From NCBI RefSeq assembly GCF_014697575.1, contig NZ_JACJSC010000021.1, forward strand, positions 47,224 through 111,223: a stretch of 64,000 nucleotides of DNA, written 5' to 3'. The notes beneath the pieces are model-generated. The model saw nothing but the letters and a program-made list of their open reading frames with translations. It was not told where the DNA came from and searched no databases. Positions 52,644 through 62,400 of the stretch are shown here, piece after piece (within the stretch, counting starts at the first letter, position 1; each line of letters begins with the position of its first letter). The translations under genes and the position numbers were made by a program. The DNA is from Planktothrix sp. FACHB-1365. Lineage in GTDB: Bacteria > Cyanobacteriota > Cyanobacteriia > Cyanobacteriales > Microcoleaceae.

Positions 52644-53990
52644 ATGAATACCCTCAAAACCCGCGACTTAAATCAATTACGCCTTTTGCTGGTCGCAGAT
52701 AATATATCGCGGAAAATGGGTGGTGAAGCCGGAAAAAATCTGTATTATTTGCAACTTTTTCAGGAACGGAATGTTGATGTGCATATTATTTGTCATGCAC
52801 GAGTTCGCGAAGAACTTCAGGAGGAGTTGACAGAAGCAGAGTTTAAAAGAATCCGATTTATTGAAGATAGTCCTTTGCAAAGTAATCTTTGGAAAATAAC
52901 TCAACAGTTACCTCCTCGTATTCAAGTGGGAATGATAGAACAATTGATCCGCCTGAATACTCAACTTCGAGCTAGAAAACTAGCCAAGCAAATCATTCAA
53001 GAACACAACATTAACCTTGTATTTGAACCCTCTCCGATTACCCCAAAAGGCATTAGTTGCTTGTACGATTTAGGTGTACCTGTTGTGATTGGGCCATTAT
53101 CAGGAGGGTTAGATTTTCCTCCAGCCTTTCAATACATGGATGGGTCAAAAACCCGGACAACCGTTGAGTTGATCAAAAAGTATTCTGAGTTTATTCATCA
53201 ATTATTGCCAGGAAAACTAAAAGCTGATACTATCATTGTCGCCAATTCCCAAACTAAAGCGGCTTTACCAAAAGGTTGCAAAGGCAAAATTTATGAAGTC
53301 ATTGAATGTGGAGTCGATTTAGAGATTTGGAAACCCAAAACCTATACTCAGCCTGATTCAAATCAACCCATTCGCTTTATTTATATCGGACGATTTGTAG
53401 ACTGGAAAGGAGTACAATTTTTACTCGAAGCTTTTAAAATTGTATCCGAACAAACTCCTGCTGTTTTAGAATTGGTTGGAGATGGAATATTACGACCTCA
53501 ATTACAAGCCCAAGTCGAACAATTAAACCTTCAAAATAAGGTTCATTTTCACGGTTGGATGAAACGGGAACAGATGGCTACTTTTATCCGTGAGTGTGAT
53601 ATTTTTGTATTGCCTGCGGTACGAGAAGCGGGAGGAAATGTCGTATTAGAAGCGATGGCATCTGCGTTACCCGTCGTGGTTGCCAATTGGGCTGGGCCAG
53701 CTAAAACAGTAGACTCCAGTTGTGGAATTCTCGTAGACCCCTGTTCTAAAGCCGGGTTTATTCAAGGGTTAGCCGATGGGATGCTGCGGTTAGCCAACTC
53801 CCCCGAATTGCGGTTTCAAATGGGTCAAGCCGGAATAAAACGGGTGAAACAGCATTATTTTGATTGGGATGCAAAATGCGATCGGATTTTAGAAATATTC
53901 CAAGAAACCCTTCATGATTATGGTGCTGTCACTGAGGAGATCACCCCATTAAAACCTACATACAGACCTAAAATTTCTTCAGTGACTTAA
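52644..53990 (+). CDS. Glycosyltransferase family 4 protein
   Basis: The 448-residue GT-B enzyme has the N-terminal acceptor half (LRLLLVADNISRKMGGEAGK) and a C-terminal GT4 half: RFIYIGRFVDWKGVQFLLEA near 250, VHFHGWMKREQMATFIRECD near 305, and the retaining-enzyme EX7E motif in REAGGNVVLEAMASALPVVV. It probably adds a sugar to a polysaccharide or lipid at the cytoplasmic face. It stands alone after the FetAB pair and is separated from the next gene by a convergent boundary. Confidence 0.88.
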   Translation: MNTLKTRDLNQLRLLLVADNISRKMGGEAGKNLYYLQLFQERNVDVHIICHARVREELQEELTEAEFKRIRFIEDSPLQSNLWKITQQLPPRIQVGMIEQLIRLNTQLRARKLAKQIIQEHNINLVFEPSPITPKGISCLYDLGVPVVIGPLSGGLDFPPAFQYMDGSKTRTTVELIKKYSEFIHQLLPGKLKADTIIVANSQTKAALPKGCKGKIYEVIECGVDLEIWKPKTYTQPDSNQPIRFIYIGRFVDWKGVQFLLEAFKIVSEQTPAVLELVGDGILRPQLQAQVEQLNLQNKVHFHGWMKREQMATFIRECDIFVLPAVREAGGNVVLEAMASALPVVVANWAGPAKTVDSSCGILVDPCSKAGFIQGLADGMLRLANSPELRFQMGQAGIKRVKQHYFDWDAKCDRILEIFQETLHDYGAVTEEITPLKPTYRPKISSVT

Positions 53991-54100
53991 GAAATGCCTT
54001 GTCAAATAAATATTAGGAATTTGAGATAATTTAAGTGCCATAGGCATCACCTCAAATTCCTCTTTATTTTTAGATAAAACAACTTCATCCCCAAGACAAA

Positions 54101-54844
54101 CTATAATAAACCGTCCATTTCTAAGTCTTCAATAATTTGTAATCCTCGCGGATCACCGACTCTTAATAAAGAGGATTTAGCATCATCTTTAACCCCCATA
54201 TCTGCATCTTCTTCCAACGCTTCAATTAAGGCATCAATCGCCACAGCATAAACAACATTGGAAGGCAGTTCTCGACATAATTGTCCTAACGCCCAAGCAC
54301 AATTACTTCTAACCGCCGCGATGGGGTCTTGACGCATCGCTTCAATCATGGGGGGAATAGCTCGGATCACAATCTCATAACCGACTTTCGCCATTTGACC
54401 AAGAGAACTCGCCGCCCACAAGCGTACCGCCGGAATATCAGTTTTTAGGGCATCTAGTAAGGGTTCTAAGGCTCTGCGATCGCCACAGGTTCCCAAGGCC
54501 CAAACAATGCCTTTACGGACATAACCATTCCAGTCGCGGTTGAGTTGTTCAATTAAAGCTTCAACGGCTTGAGAATTAGAGTTGCGCCCTAAAGCATAGG
54601 CGACACTCACCCGCACGAGGGGGCAAGCATCCTGTAATAAACCAATCAAATCAGGAATAGCACGCCCGTCCTGAATTTCGCAAAATGCCCGTGCTGCGAT
54701 CATCCGCCCTTGGGATTCCGGTGATCTTAACAACAGCAACATTTCCTCTGGATCAGGTTTGGCCACTTCGCCATCATCCAACTGATCCAAAGGACTCTCT
54801 AACGGGTCTTGGGTATTGATTACGCTCAGTTCTTCATCCTCCAT
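54101..54844 (-). CDS. HEAT-repeat protein
   Basis: The 247 residues make about six HEAT/PBS-lyase-type helical repeats: GRMIAARAFCEIQDGRAIPD, LVRVSVAYALGRNSNSQAVE, YVRKGIVWALGTCGDRRALE and PLLDALKTDIPAVRLWAASS. Cyanobacterial relatives include phycobilin lyases and the phycobilisome-degradation factor NblB, but nothing here decides between these and a general scaffold. It lies nine bases downstream of the HNH-like gene on the same strand, so it may be part of that operon. Confidence 0.82.
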   Translation of the reverse strand: MEDEELSVINTQDPLESPLDQLDDGEVAKPDPEEMLLLLRSPESQGRMIAARAFCEIQDGRAIPDLIGLLQDACPLVRVSVAYALGRNSNSQAVEALIEQLNRDWNGYVRKGIVWALGTCGDRRALEPLLDALKTDIPAVRLWAASSLGQMAKVGYEIVIRAIPPMIEAMRQDPIAAVRSNCAWALGQLCRELPSNVVYAVAIDALIEALEEDADMGVKDDAKSSLLRVGDPRGLQIIEDLEMDGLL

Positions 54845-54853
54845 ATCATTAAT

Positions 54854-55459
54854 TTACAACAAGTTGTCACCGTTGATGTTGATTGAGTCATTAGAAGTTG
54901 GCTGTTTTCTAACAGCACGGGCAATGAGAGGCGCTTTCTTTTCCAGTCCTTCGAGTGTAATTTCACCCGCTAAATAGCAACGATACCACTCACGCCGTTG
55001 ACGGATCACTCGTTCATCGTCCCGCAAGTGCAAACGTTCTAGGGTAAATGCTGCTCGTTCGAGTTCTTCTGGAGGAACTTGATTTGTTAACACTAACTGA
55101 AGAGAAGGAAGAATAATTTCAAACCAATCATCTCTAACTTGAAAAGGATCAAGCACTTGATCATCTAAGGTTTGGTTGCTGCTATTAATCCAACCTGAAG
55201 CATAGCGGTAATTGCTCCATTCATAAGCCAAATCAGGGTAATTATCACAACACAAATAATGATCTACTGTGCCAACAGGTTCGTACATGACTGAATAGCC
55301 ACAAAGATTGCTAAAACCATCCGCTAAATGATGCTTGAAAGGTGTCCAGTAATCTTTCGGTCTTTTTTTATCTGGATTTTTGGCTAACCAACTCTCTCCA
55401 GGTTTCCGAACTTGTTCATCAAAATCTGGGGGTTTAGGAAGAGAGTTAAATTTAATCAT
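54854..55459 (-). CDS. HNH-like nuclease partner (PtuB-like)
   Basis: The 201-residue protein has an HNH-type layout around residues 50-105. CGYS (Cys53) is followed by VDHYLCCDNYPDLAYEWSNY with Asp66-His67, then an Asn where NLxxxCxxCN is usual (YASGWINSSN) and DDQVLDPFQVRDDWFEI. The second zinc Cys pair is missing, so the metal site may be degenerate. The order and four-base overlap with the ATPase gene (55456-55459) are as in Septu (PtuA-PtuB) or related ATPase/HNH systems. This is a structural resemblance from motif reading, not proof of defence. Confidence 0.6.
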   Translation of the reverse strand: MIKFNSLPKPPDFDEQVRKPGESWLAKNPDKKRPKDYWTPFKHHLADGFSNLCGYSVMYEPVGTVDHYLCCDNYPDLAYEWSNYRYASGWINSSNQTLDDQVLDPFQVRDDWFEIILPSLQLVLTNQVPPEELERAAFTLERLHLRDDERVIRQRREWYRCYLAGEITLEGLEKKAPLIARAVRKQPTSNDSININGDNLL

Positions 55460-56688
55460 CCTTGACTCGCCTCCATTTTAATAATCCAACGCGGCCAGAA
55501 GGGGTCATGTCCAGGGAGAAGTTGCATCAGTTGTTGATGAATTTGTTCTGAGGTTTGTAGATAATCTGGAAAAGCATTCATATTATCACGACGCATCCAG
55601 GCTTCGGCTGCTTCGATCGCTTTTTCAGCTTCTATAGAACGAGCTTGCTTTAAACCAAATATATCAGAAGTTAACCAACCAATTGTATCTCCTTGTTTAC
55701 ACCAGGGAATTTCATGAAGAGTGACTTCTTGTGACTCTAATTGAAATAGAAATAGTCTGTCTGTTTCTTCATCAAAAATAGGTTCTACAGATGCCAGAAC
55801 CAGAGGAGAATGAGTGGTGACTAAAGCCTGTATTTTGGTCTGTTCCTGTAACCCGGTTAAAACTTTGAGAATGGCGGGTAAAATTGCACGTTGCCACCGG
55901 GGGTGGAGATGAGATTCAACTTCATCCATTAACAAAACGATTTGATCGAGAGGAGATTGGTTTCGCAGTTTAGAAGCTTGGGTGTGTTCATACCACGTCC
56001 ACACTAGCAAATAAGCTAACCCTAAAATACGCTTCATCCCGGCTGATGCGTAGATGATAGGAACATTACCGTAAGGAAGATTGATTGTCGGAATATCACG
56101 AATGTCTTCAACAGAAACCCGCGTGGGTTCTCCCGGTTCTATCCATTCACCTGGATGGGGAGAAAGTTGTCTAATGACATCAGATAAGAGTTTAAATGTA
56201 GTTTGATCGGGCTGTTGTTGCCAACTCACCCAATCTTGAATTAAACCATTACATAAAACCTTTCCATTTGTTCTCAATCCATCCCAAAGTTTATTCGGGG
56301 TAAAGTTGTAAACCCTCTTGCGTTTGCGGGCTGGATCTAAAACGGAGAATCCGCCATTTGCATGGGCATAAATGACTAACCCTCTCAATTGGTAAGACAT
56401 CTGAAAACTCCCCCATTTGAGAGTGGAGAAATCAAAATAACTGCGATCGGGTTTTGATTCTGTGCGATTGTTTAAATAGCAGGTAATTTCTGGAATTTGT
56501 TCCCTTTCCCGTTGAGGAAACGCAGGTCGATCTGCCCAACTTCCGGTGAGTACCCACCAAGCAATATCTAATAGAAAGGTTTTGCCTAACCCATTATCCC
56601 CTGTAAAAATGTTGAGTCTATCGGAAAGTTCTACATCCAATTCAGGGGATGGCCCGACTAGCTTAAGGTGAAGTTCTTTTAACATCAT
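55456..56688 (-). CDS. SMC-like AAA ATPase (PtuA-like)
   Basis: The 410-residue ABC-type ATPase has Walker A GDNGLGKT (residues 30-37) after LNIFT. Its signature-like SAGMKRILGLAYLL is near 237, Walker B is QIVLLMDEVESHLHPRWQR near 270, and the H-loop is TTHSPLVL near 313. This matches PtuA of Septu, RecF-like and other overcoming-type defence ATPases. It has no TOPRIM domain, so it is not an OLD nuclease. Nuclease action would come from the HNH-like partner that overlaps its end by four bases. Confidence 0.75.
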   Translation of the reverse strand: MMLKELHLKLVGPSPELDVELSDRLNIFTGDNGLGKTFLLDIAWWVLTGSWADRPAFPQREREQIPEITCYLNNRTESKPDRSYFDFSTLKWGSFQMSYQLRGLVIYAHANGGFSVLDPARKRKRVYNFTPNKLWDGLRTNGKVLCNGLIQDWVSWQQQPDQTTFKLLSDVIRQLSPHPGEWIEPGEPTRVSVEDIRDIPTINLPYGNVPIIYASAGMKRILGLAYLLVWTWYEHTQASKLRNQSPLDQIVLLMDEVESHLHPRWQRAILPAILKVLTGLQEQTKIQALVTTHSPLVLASVEPIFDEETDRLFLFQLESQEVTLHEIPWCKQGDTIGWLTSDIFGLKQARSIEAEKAIEAAEAWMRRDNMNAFPDYLQTSEQIHQQLMQLLPGHDPFWPRWIIKMEASQG

Positions 56689-56693
56689 TTAAC

Positions 56694-57170
56694 TCACGAT
56701 AGAATCTTCTGCATCAACAAAGATTGAGGTTGATAGCCGAGTTTTTGATAGAGGTTGAGGGCGGGTTGGTTGTTGGTGAAGACTTGCAGGCTAATTTTGC
56801 GATCGCCTCGTTGCAGTGCCCACTCTTCCCCCCGCACCACTAACGCCGAACCAATTCCCTGTTTGCGGTGTTCTGGAGCCACATACAATAGAAAAATATG
56901 GGCTGTGCGTTCTCCATCTGCCTGATCAATGGCATTCCCTAACCACAAACACCCCACAGGTGAGGAGATTGAACCATCAGGATGTAATTGCTCTACCCAC
57001 CATAAGGGGGTTTGAGGGGAGAAATACTGCTCAACGGTTTGGGTCAGATGACTTAAATCCTGGTTAGGAAACTGTTCCTTATAGGTACGATAGACAAACT
57101 TAAGCAATAACGCCCGATCCAACCGTGACCCTTGGCGCAGACTGTAACCCGGAATTAGAACCTCAGACAC
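56694..57170 (-). CDS. GNAT family acetyltransferase
   Basis: The 158-residue GNAT protein has the acetyl-CoA loop HIFLLYVAPEHRKQGIGSAL (residues about 90-110, RKQGIGSAL being motif A) and a LYQKLGYQ end (residues 140-147). The start is a GTG at 57170 that lies inside the end of the small membrane-protein gene, an 8-base overlap. The target is unknown. It is five bases from the ATPase gene downstream. Confidence 0.85.
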   Translation of the reverse strand: MSEVLIPGYSLRQGSRLDRALLLKFVYRTYKEQFPNQDLSHLTQTVEQYFSPQTPLWWVEQLHPDGSISSPVGCLWLGNAIDQADGERTAHIFLLYVAPEHRKQGIGSALVVRGEEWALQRGDRKISLQVFTNNQPALNLYQKLGYQPQSLLMQKILS

Positions 57171-57342
57171 GGGGATTATTAACAGAAGATTGAGTTAATA
57201 TCGGAGAACTTAGAATGGTACTGATGGGTGCAGGAGCCATCATATCTTCTGGGAGGAAAATTCTCGCACTGACGACAAACAGAGCGAAGAGAAATATTAA
57301 AACAACAATCAACGGGGCAATATATTGACGAAAGAAAGCCAT
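57163..57342 (-). CDS. Small single-pass membrane protein (59 aa)
   Basis: A 59-codon frame starts with ATG at 57342 and reads MAFFRQYIAPLIVVLIFLFA, then LFVVSARIFLPEDMMAPAPI. A membrane segment covers about residues 8-28, with the basic residue on the cytoplasmic side. The C-terminal 30 residues are Pro/Ser/Thr-rich and likely periplasmic or lumenal. It overlaps the GNAT start by eight bases, a sign of coupled translation. I do not recognise the family; a thylakoid or envelope location is plausible. Confidence 0.6.
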   Translation of the reverse strand: MAFFRQYIAPLIVVLIFLFALFVVSARIFLPEDMMAPAPISTILSSPILTQSSVNNPRV

Positions 57343-57390
57343 ATTTAGGATAACTCAGAGAAAACAGATAAACGGTATAGAAGAGATTTT

Positions 57391-57424
57391 TAGGTAGAGA
57401 TGTGAAATATTCCGTCTCTACCTA
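57391..57424. repeat. Inverted repeat downstream of lipA region
   Basis: Ten-base arms TAGGTAGAGA and TCTCTACCTA surround a 14-base loop. It lies between lipA and the small membrane protein gene and may act as a transcription terminator or belong to the GTAGAGA palindrome family seen at 48725. Confidence 0.7.
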
Positions 57425-57442
57425 ATATTATCGAAACTTAAA

Positions 57443-58312
57443 CTAACGCGGATATTCTTCCATTAACCCTCGAACTTGTTCTGCATGGTAGGAACTGCGG
57501 GTTAAGGGAGACGCAACAACTTGCAGAAACCCAATAGACTCGCCAAACTCTCGCCAAGCCTTAAATTGTTCTGGCGGAATAAACTCTACTAGGGGCAAAT
57601 GTTTAGGACTCGGTTGTAGGTATTGACCCAAGGTTAAGATATCACAATCAACAGTCCGTAAGTCCTGCATGGTTTCTCGAACTTCTACATCGGTTTCACC
57701 CAGTCCCACCATAATTCCTGATTTGGTATAAACTTCTGGGGTGAGTTGTCGCGATCGCTTTAATAATTCCAAACTACGTTGATAATCTCCTTGAGGACGA
57801 ACCCGACGATACAGCCGTTTAATCGTTTCGGTATTATGGTTGAGAACTTCCGGCTTTGCTTGTAAAATCAGTTCCAAAGCGTCCCAATTCCCACACAAAT
57901 CAGGAATTAACACTTCAATGGTGGTTTGGGGAGATACAGCACGCACTTCTTCAATACACCGGACAAATTGAGACGCACCGCCATCGCTGAGGTCATCCCG
58001 GTTAACAGACGTGATCACCACATGATTCAAGTTCATGCGTCGTACTGCTTCCGCTAATCGTTCGGGTTCAGTCAAGTCAAGGGGTTGGGGTTTTTTCTCA
58101 AAATCAATATCACAGTAGGGACAGGCACGGGTACAAGCTGGCCCCATAATTAAAAATGTGGCCGTTCCGGCGTTGAAGCATTCTCCAATATTTGGACAGG
58201 AGGCTTCTTCACAAACGGTGTTTAAGCCGAGATCCCGCAAAATTCCTTTAACGTTTCCAACGCGCTCCCATTGAGGGGCCTTAACTCGCAACCAGTCTGG
58301 CTTGACAACCAC
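57443..58312 (-). CDS. lipA: Lipoyl synthase
   Basis: This radical SAM enzyme inserts two sulfurs into octanoyl groups on lipoyl-dependent enzymes. It has the radical SAM cluster [11 protein letters not shown] (Cys at about 60, 64 and 67) and the auxiliary N-terminal set [13 protein letters not shown] near residues 34-46. The end of the protein carries the conserved RSSYHAE segment with the serine that ligates the auxiliary cluster. The length of 289 residues is normal. It is separated from the GNAT group by an inverted repeat, and tRNA-Pro follows divergently. Confidence 0.95.
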   Translation of the reverse strand: MVVKPDWLRVKAPQWERVGNVKGILRDLGLNTVCEEASCPNIGECFNAGTATFLIMGPACTRACPYCDIDFEKKPQPLDLTEPERLAEAVRRMNLNHVVITSVNRDDLSDGGASQFVRCIEEVRAVSPQTTIEVLIPDLCGNWDALELILQAKPEVLNHNTETIKRLYRRVRPQGDYQRSLELLKRSRQLTPEVYTKSGIMVGLGETDVEVRETMQDLRTVDCDILTLGQYLQPSPKHLPLVEFIPPEQFKAWREFGESIGFLQVVASPLTRSSYHAEQVRGLMEEYPR

Positions 58313-58402
58313 GCGCTACCTTTTCCTAATTAACTTACATCTTGATTGATCGTAACTGATATTTTATGTGTTATACTACCTAATAATGTCTTGTTAAGAC
58401 AC

Positions 58403-58476
58403 CGGGATGTAGCGCAGCTTGGTAGCGCACCTCGTTCGGGACGAGGGGGTCGCAGGTTCAAATCCTGTCATCCCGA
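58403..58476 (+). tRNA. tRNA-Pro (CGG)
   Basis: A 74-base cloverleaf can be drawn: acceptor CGGGATG/CATCCCG, D stem GCGC/GCGC, anticodon stem CCTCG/CGAGG with loop TTCGGGA (anticodon CGG), T stem GCAGG/CCTGT with loop TTCAAAT, and discriminator A. CCA is not encoded. It marks the border with the plasmid-like DNA to the right. Confidence 0.95.
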
Positions 58477-58505
58477 TTTGATAATAAACCTGTTAACCCC
58501 TCATA

Positions 58506-58524
58506 CCGAACGAGGTGCGCTACC
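58506..58524 (-). other. Inverted fragment of tRNA-Pro
   Basis: Nineteen bases (CCGAACGAGGTGCGCTACC) are the exact reverse complement of 58421-58439, the D and anticodon arms of the tRNA. Weaker similarity extends to about 40 bases and can form an anticodon arm with a CGG loop, but there is no T arm or acceptor. The remaining 58477-58794 gap holds no gene; a likely attachment or control region for the element starts here. Confidence 0.7.
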
Positions 58525-58794
58525 ACTTGCGTTACTTCCCGGTGTTGTATCTGGTTAGGTACTCTTCAAGGATACAAGATAGATACAAGTTTGACAGTAA
58601 CCCTTCATATCACCTCTACCCTTACCTTGCCTGCTAACTTTTAGATTTGCTTCCCTTTGTATGTACATCTGGAAACAAACTTTACTTTTTGATGATCGTC
58701 AAAAATTTTCCCCCAATCCGTAAACTCAAAAGTTATCTTCCCGTTATACATACAATGGGAAGTATCACAAACTTTTAGACGAACGGTAAAAATT

Positions 58795-59013
58795 ATGGAT
58801 AAGTTAGACAACTTAGAGAAGGGTAGGATTAAACGGTATACGGGAGATGATGAGAAGGTAAGGACTACGTTATCGTTATCGCGCTCTACAAGGGAGTATC
58901 TAAGTCAGTATGGCAATGGTATGAGTGAAACTATAGAGTATTTGGTATGGCTACACAGTAAGGGTAAGGCGGGTTTAGTTACAGATAAGTTTGAGATGCT
59001 AAAGGATAGGTAA
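58795..59013 (+). CDS. Ribbon-helix-helix-like small DNA-binding protein
   Basis: The 72-residue protein has a strand KVRTTLSLSRSTREYLSQYG followed by a helix, GMSETIEYLVWLHSKGKAGL, the pattern of a ribbon-helix-helix repressor. Two 11-base palindromes (59023-59047) lie just after its stop, and the gene sits at the edge of a plasmid-like element. It is a candidate copy-control or partition regulator. Confidence 0.55.
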   Translation: MDKLDNLEKGRIKRYTGDDEKVRTTLSLSRSTREYLSQYGNGMSETIEYLVWLHSKGKAGLVTDKFEMLKDR

Positions 59014-59022
59014 TAAAAAAAT

Positions 59023-59047
59023 TCGTTTAACGATTTTCGTTTAACGA
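59023..59047. promoter_or_regulatory. Tandem palindromic operator-like sites
   Basis: TCGTTTAACGA occurs twice, at 59023-59033 and 59037-59047, centred 14 bases apart. Each is an odd palindrome. Similar CGTTTAACG words occur at about 59837 and 63074 inside the element. They lie between the ribbon-helix-helix-like gene and the next gene, suited to repressor binding. Confidence 0.55.
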
Positions 59048-59146
59048 AAATAGGAATCACAAAACAGAAAAACAAACTAAATAGCTTATTATACTGAATC
59101 AGTGTTACACTGATAGAGTAGTTAACACTAAACAGTAAATAATTAT

Positions 59147-59410
59147 ATGGCTAACTATAATCCTAATACTCAAGGGTTAAGTCAACCAAAATGGATCAAT
59201 AAACCAGTGAAACCATACCGACTACCTGAACCTATAGCAGATGATGTCTTAACCTATGCTCATAAATTGGACAAGGGGGATGGCGATCACTCTACCGATT
59301 TAGACAATGTTATAGAGACACTAACTCAAGCGTTAACCCTACCTGCCAACAAAGGGGGGGCCATCAAAGCGGAAATTAAAAAGGTACTAGAGATACTGAC
59401 AAAGGGTTAA
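59147..59410 (+). CDS. Hypothetical element protein (87 aa)
   Basis: The 87-residue protein is not recognised. Residues 1-30 are Pro/Asn-rich (NPNTQGLSQPKWINKPVKPY), then the chain is helical (LPEPIADDVLTYAHKLDKGD and on). Its start follows AATCAGTGTTACACTGATA at 59097-59115, a motif that also occurs near 62881-62896 in the 5' part of the replication gene. It is convergent with the replication gene, with a ten-base gap. Confidence 0.55.
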   Translation: MANYNPNTQGLSQPKWINKPVKPYRLPEPIADDVLTYAHKLDKGDGDHSTDLDNVIETLTQALTLPANKGGAIKAEIKKVLEILTKG

Positions 59411-59419
59411 CCCAAAAAC

Positions 59420-62400
59420 CTAACTAAACACATAATTTAACCAATGTAAGGGGATGCTAGTTTTCAGGTTTGAACCATCAGGAGACTGAAGCATAACTAA
59501 AACTTTCCCGTCGGGTAGAGTTTTAACGTCAGTGATCACCCAGGTTCTACCGTCAGCCATTCCAAATTTGAGCGAGTCTTCAAAGTAATAATTTTCGGGT
59601 AGTTTTAAGTCTACAACAGTACCTACAGCAATACTTTCAGCCGTCACAGATGTTTTATATTCTTCCTTATAGAAATGATCAGAAACATCTGTGACAGGTT
59701 CATCCTCTGCCATGTCCACTGTATCCCCTATCTCAACGTCCTCTCGTTCCCACTTCACATAGTCCTCTACTGGGTTGTTTAATTTTTCTAACTGTTCCTC
59801 TATCCGTCGCTCTATTGCATCTGTTAGGGCTTGCTCTAAATCGTTTAACGGTAGAACCTGATACCGTGTCAAAACATCCCCCTTATCTCTCAACTGTTTA
59901 CGCCCCCAACTCAACCCGATAGCTTTTAGTAGTTTGTTAATCGTTTTTACCTTGTCATTGCCTGATGATGAGAAGCCTAGCCGTCTAGCCTTTGGTTTCT
60001 TGCATTCCTGATGAATAAAATCTATTAATTTATCATCTGGATTAATCAACCCATTATCCTTAGTTATCAATTCCACAAATCTAATCTCTTGTAAAAAGTT
60101 AACCTTCTGGTAATAACTAGGGTTGCTATCCAGATAGACAATATCCTCTTTCTCCAAAAGTTTGAGTAACCTTTGTTCAGTGTTTAGCCGTGCTTTCTCA
60201 AAATTATTAAGGAAATGCCCTAAAGTTAAAGCTGATAATATTTTAGGGTTTTTAACTAGCGTCTCTATCAATAAAATATTCCAGTGTTGCGTATCAGCTA
60301 TACCGGGTAATATTCGTTTATATTTCCACTTTTTATGTTGACAGCGTTGCTCTTTTGTTAACCCCTGACTGTTGTTTTCCCAACGTTTACCGACTGTATC
60401 AGGTATATCTTCAGAATTAAATATTTCTGTAATTTCCTCCTGAATAATAGTTTCCTTAGTTTCCTTGGTTTCCTGTTTAGTTTCTTTGCAGTTATTAATC
60501 TCTCCAAATTTAACGTTATGCCCTGCTTTCTGTAGCATTAAAATTAAGCAGTCTCTAAGGTGATTTGTCTCAAATTTTGATATCCAGTTAAGTTTAGGTT
60601 CTAGTGTTGAGTGTGGAGAACCTATATAATTAACTACCATCTCCTTATATGCTTTTACAGTGTCTTCACAGCTTAAAGTACCTAAATCATCACGGAGATT
60701 GTGAAATGAATCTAACATTATGTCACGCCATGATTCTGTATCTTTATTATCTACAATAAAACTTTTGTGAGATACCCATAGATAACGCGGTACACCGGGA
60801 TCTCTAAGCCTTGCTGTCATCTGATAACTAGCATCAGCGTCAAGACAATTTCCGATATGATATCCGGCTTCAAAATAACCTTTGATTGAGATATCTAAAC
60901 CCTCACCGCCGCTAGGGGAAATTATTACTAAGTCTGGTTTCTCTAGCTCAATATACTCACTAGGGTTAGACAAAAATCTTTTCATACACTCATCAGGAGA
61001 TGTTGTACTATCTAGTCTTATTACTTTTTTGCCTTTACTTGTAGCCATTCTATCTAAAGTTTCGCAGTTCTTTTGAGATGCGGCTGTAACAAAAACGGGT
61101 TTATCGTGACTTAATATCCGTTTAAATACTCCTGACATTTCATTCATTAAAATCTTACCGCTATTTGTGTCTGTAGTCTGCAAGATAGTAATATCAAGAG
61201 AGTTAGATTTATGTTCATTCAAGACTGAATAATACTTTTTATCTTTACCCCTAAGTTCTTTAATGAATTCAACCGCGTTATTTGCCAGTGTCCCATCTAA
61301 GCAAAACACTATCGCAGCGCGCCTTATAGCTTCTTCAAATAATCTAATAACAGTGTTTCGTCTTGACCCCAAAAAAGGACTATAAAGCTGTTTTAAGACG
61401 CTCATAAACTCATCTATGATGATAATAGAATTGTCAAAGTCTTCTGGATCAAAGTGAATCAGTGAGTTAATACACAGCGCAAAATTAGTATTAACATCTT
61501 TTTTAAGTATGTATCCATCATGCTCTTGATAATGACAGAAATCACCGTCAGTTTTAGCGATAAACTGAAAAAGTAAGTTATTGATTTTACCGAGTGCAAA
61601 TTTTCTGTATTGGTGTAATTCTTTTAGCTTGTTAATTATCCAGGTAGTTTTACCACTTCCTAACCCAGATTTAAGAAAATAGGTATCACCTTCTTTCATG
61701 GGTAAGTTTAACCCTGAATCAGTTAAATATTTTTGATTAATCGTTATGTTTGGAGTGAATTGTTTTTGTGATAACCACTCATTAAACTTTTTATTATTTT
61801 CGCCTGAGATGTCAGCAGTTATCTTGTAGTCAGTATCCCATTCTGTATAAGAGACAATCTTAGTTAGAGCATCAGTTGGACGCTCATCACAATCAAATTT
61901 ATGAGCGTCTTCCCATATCTCAACGTATACGTCATACCCTAAATTAACTAAAAAGTCTCTAGTTTTTCTCCAGTTGTTTAAAACTTGTGGATTGTTTAAG
62001 CTTCCCTTGTCAGGACACAGGATAATTCTTTCAGGGTTTTTAGCGTTAACGTAACTTGCAAAAGTTTCAGGACTAGCTGTAAAGTTTCCCCCTGATGCTC
62101 CTAAATAGTTTTGGTTATGACGATATGCTGCAACTTTAGGCTTAAGGATACCTTCACACAGCCTTAAGTCTTTATCTTCTGGATTGATAAATTCACAGGT
62201 TAACGGTAATTCCCCTGTTTCTTTTAGATGTACCGTTGCATCTACGCTTCTGTTGTTGTTAGCTTTTGAACTTGCCCAAACATATTTACTATTAACGGTT
62301 CTGTCTGAAACTCTTATCTGATAACCCGTCATTTCACCTTTAGGGTTTTTAGTGAAACATAGTAACCCATCATGAAAATTAGCTAAACCTTTACCGGAAA

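Noticed and set aside
58490..58560. Second tRNA-Pro gene on the minus strand
   Set aside because: Only the D and anticodon arms can be drawn; acceptor and T arms are absent, so it is a fragment.
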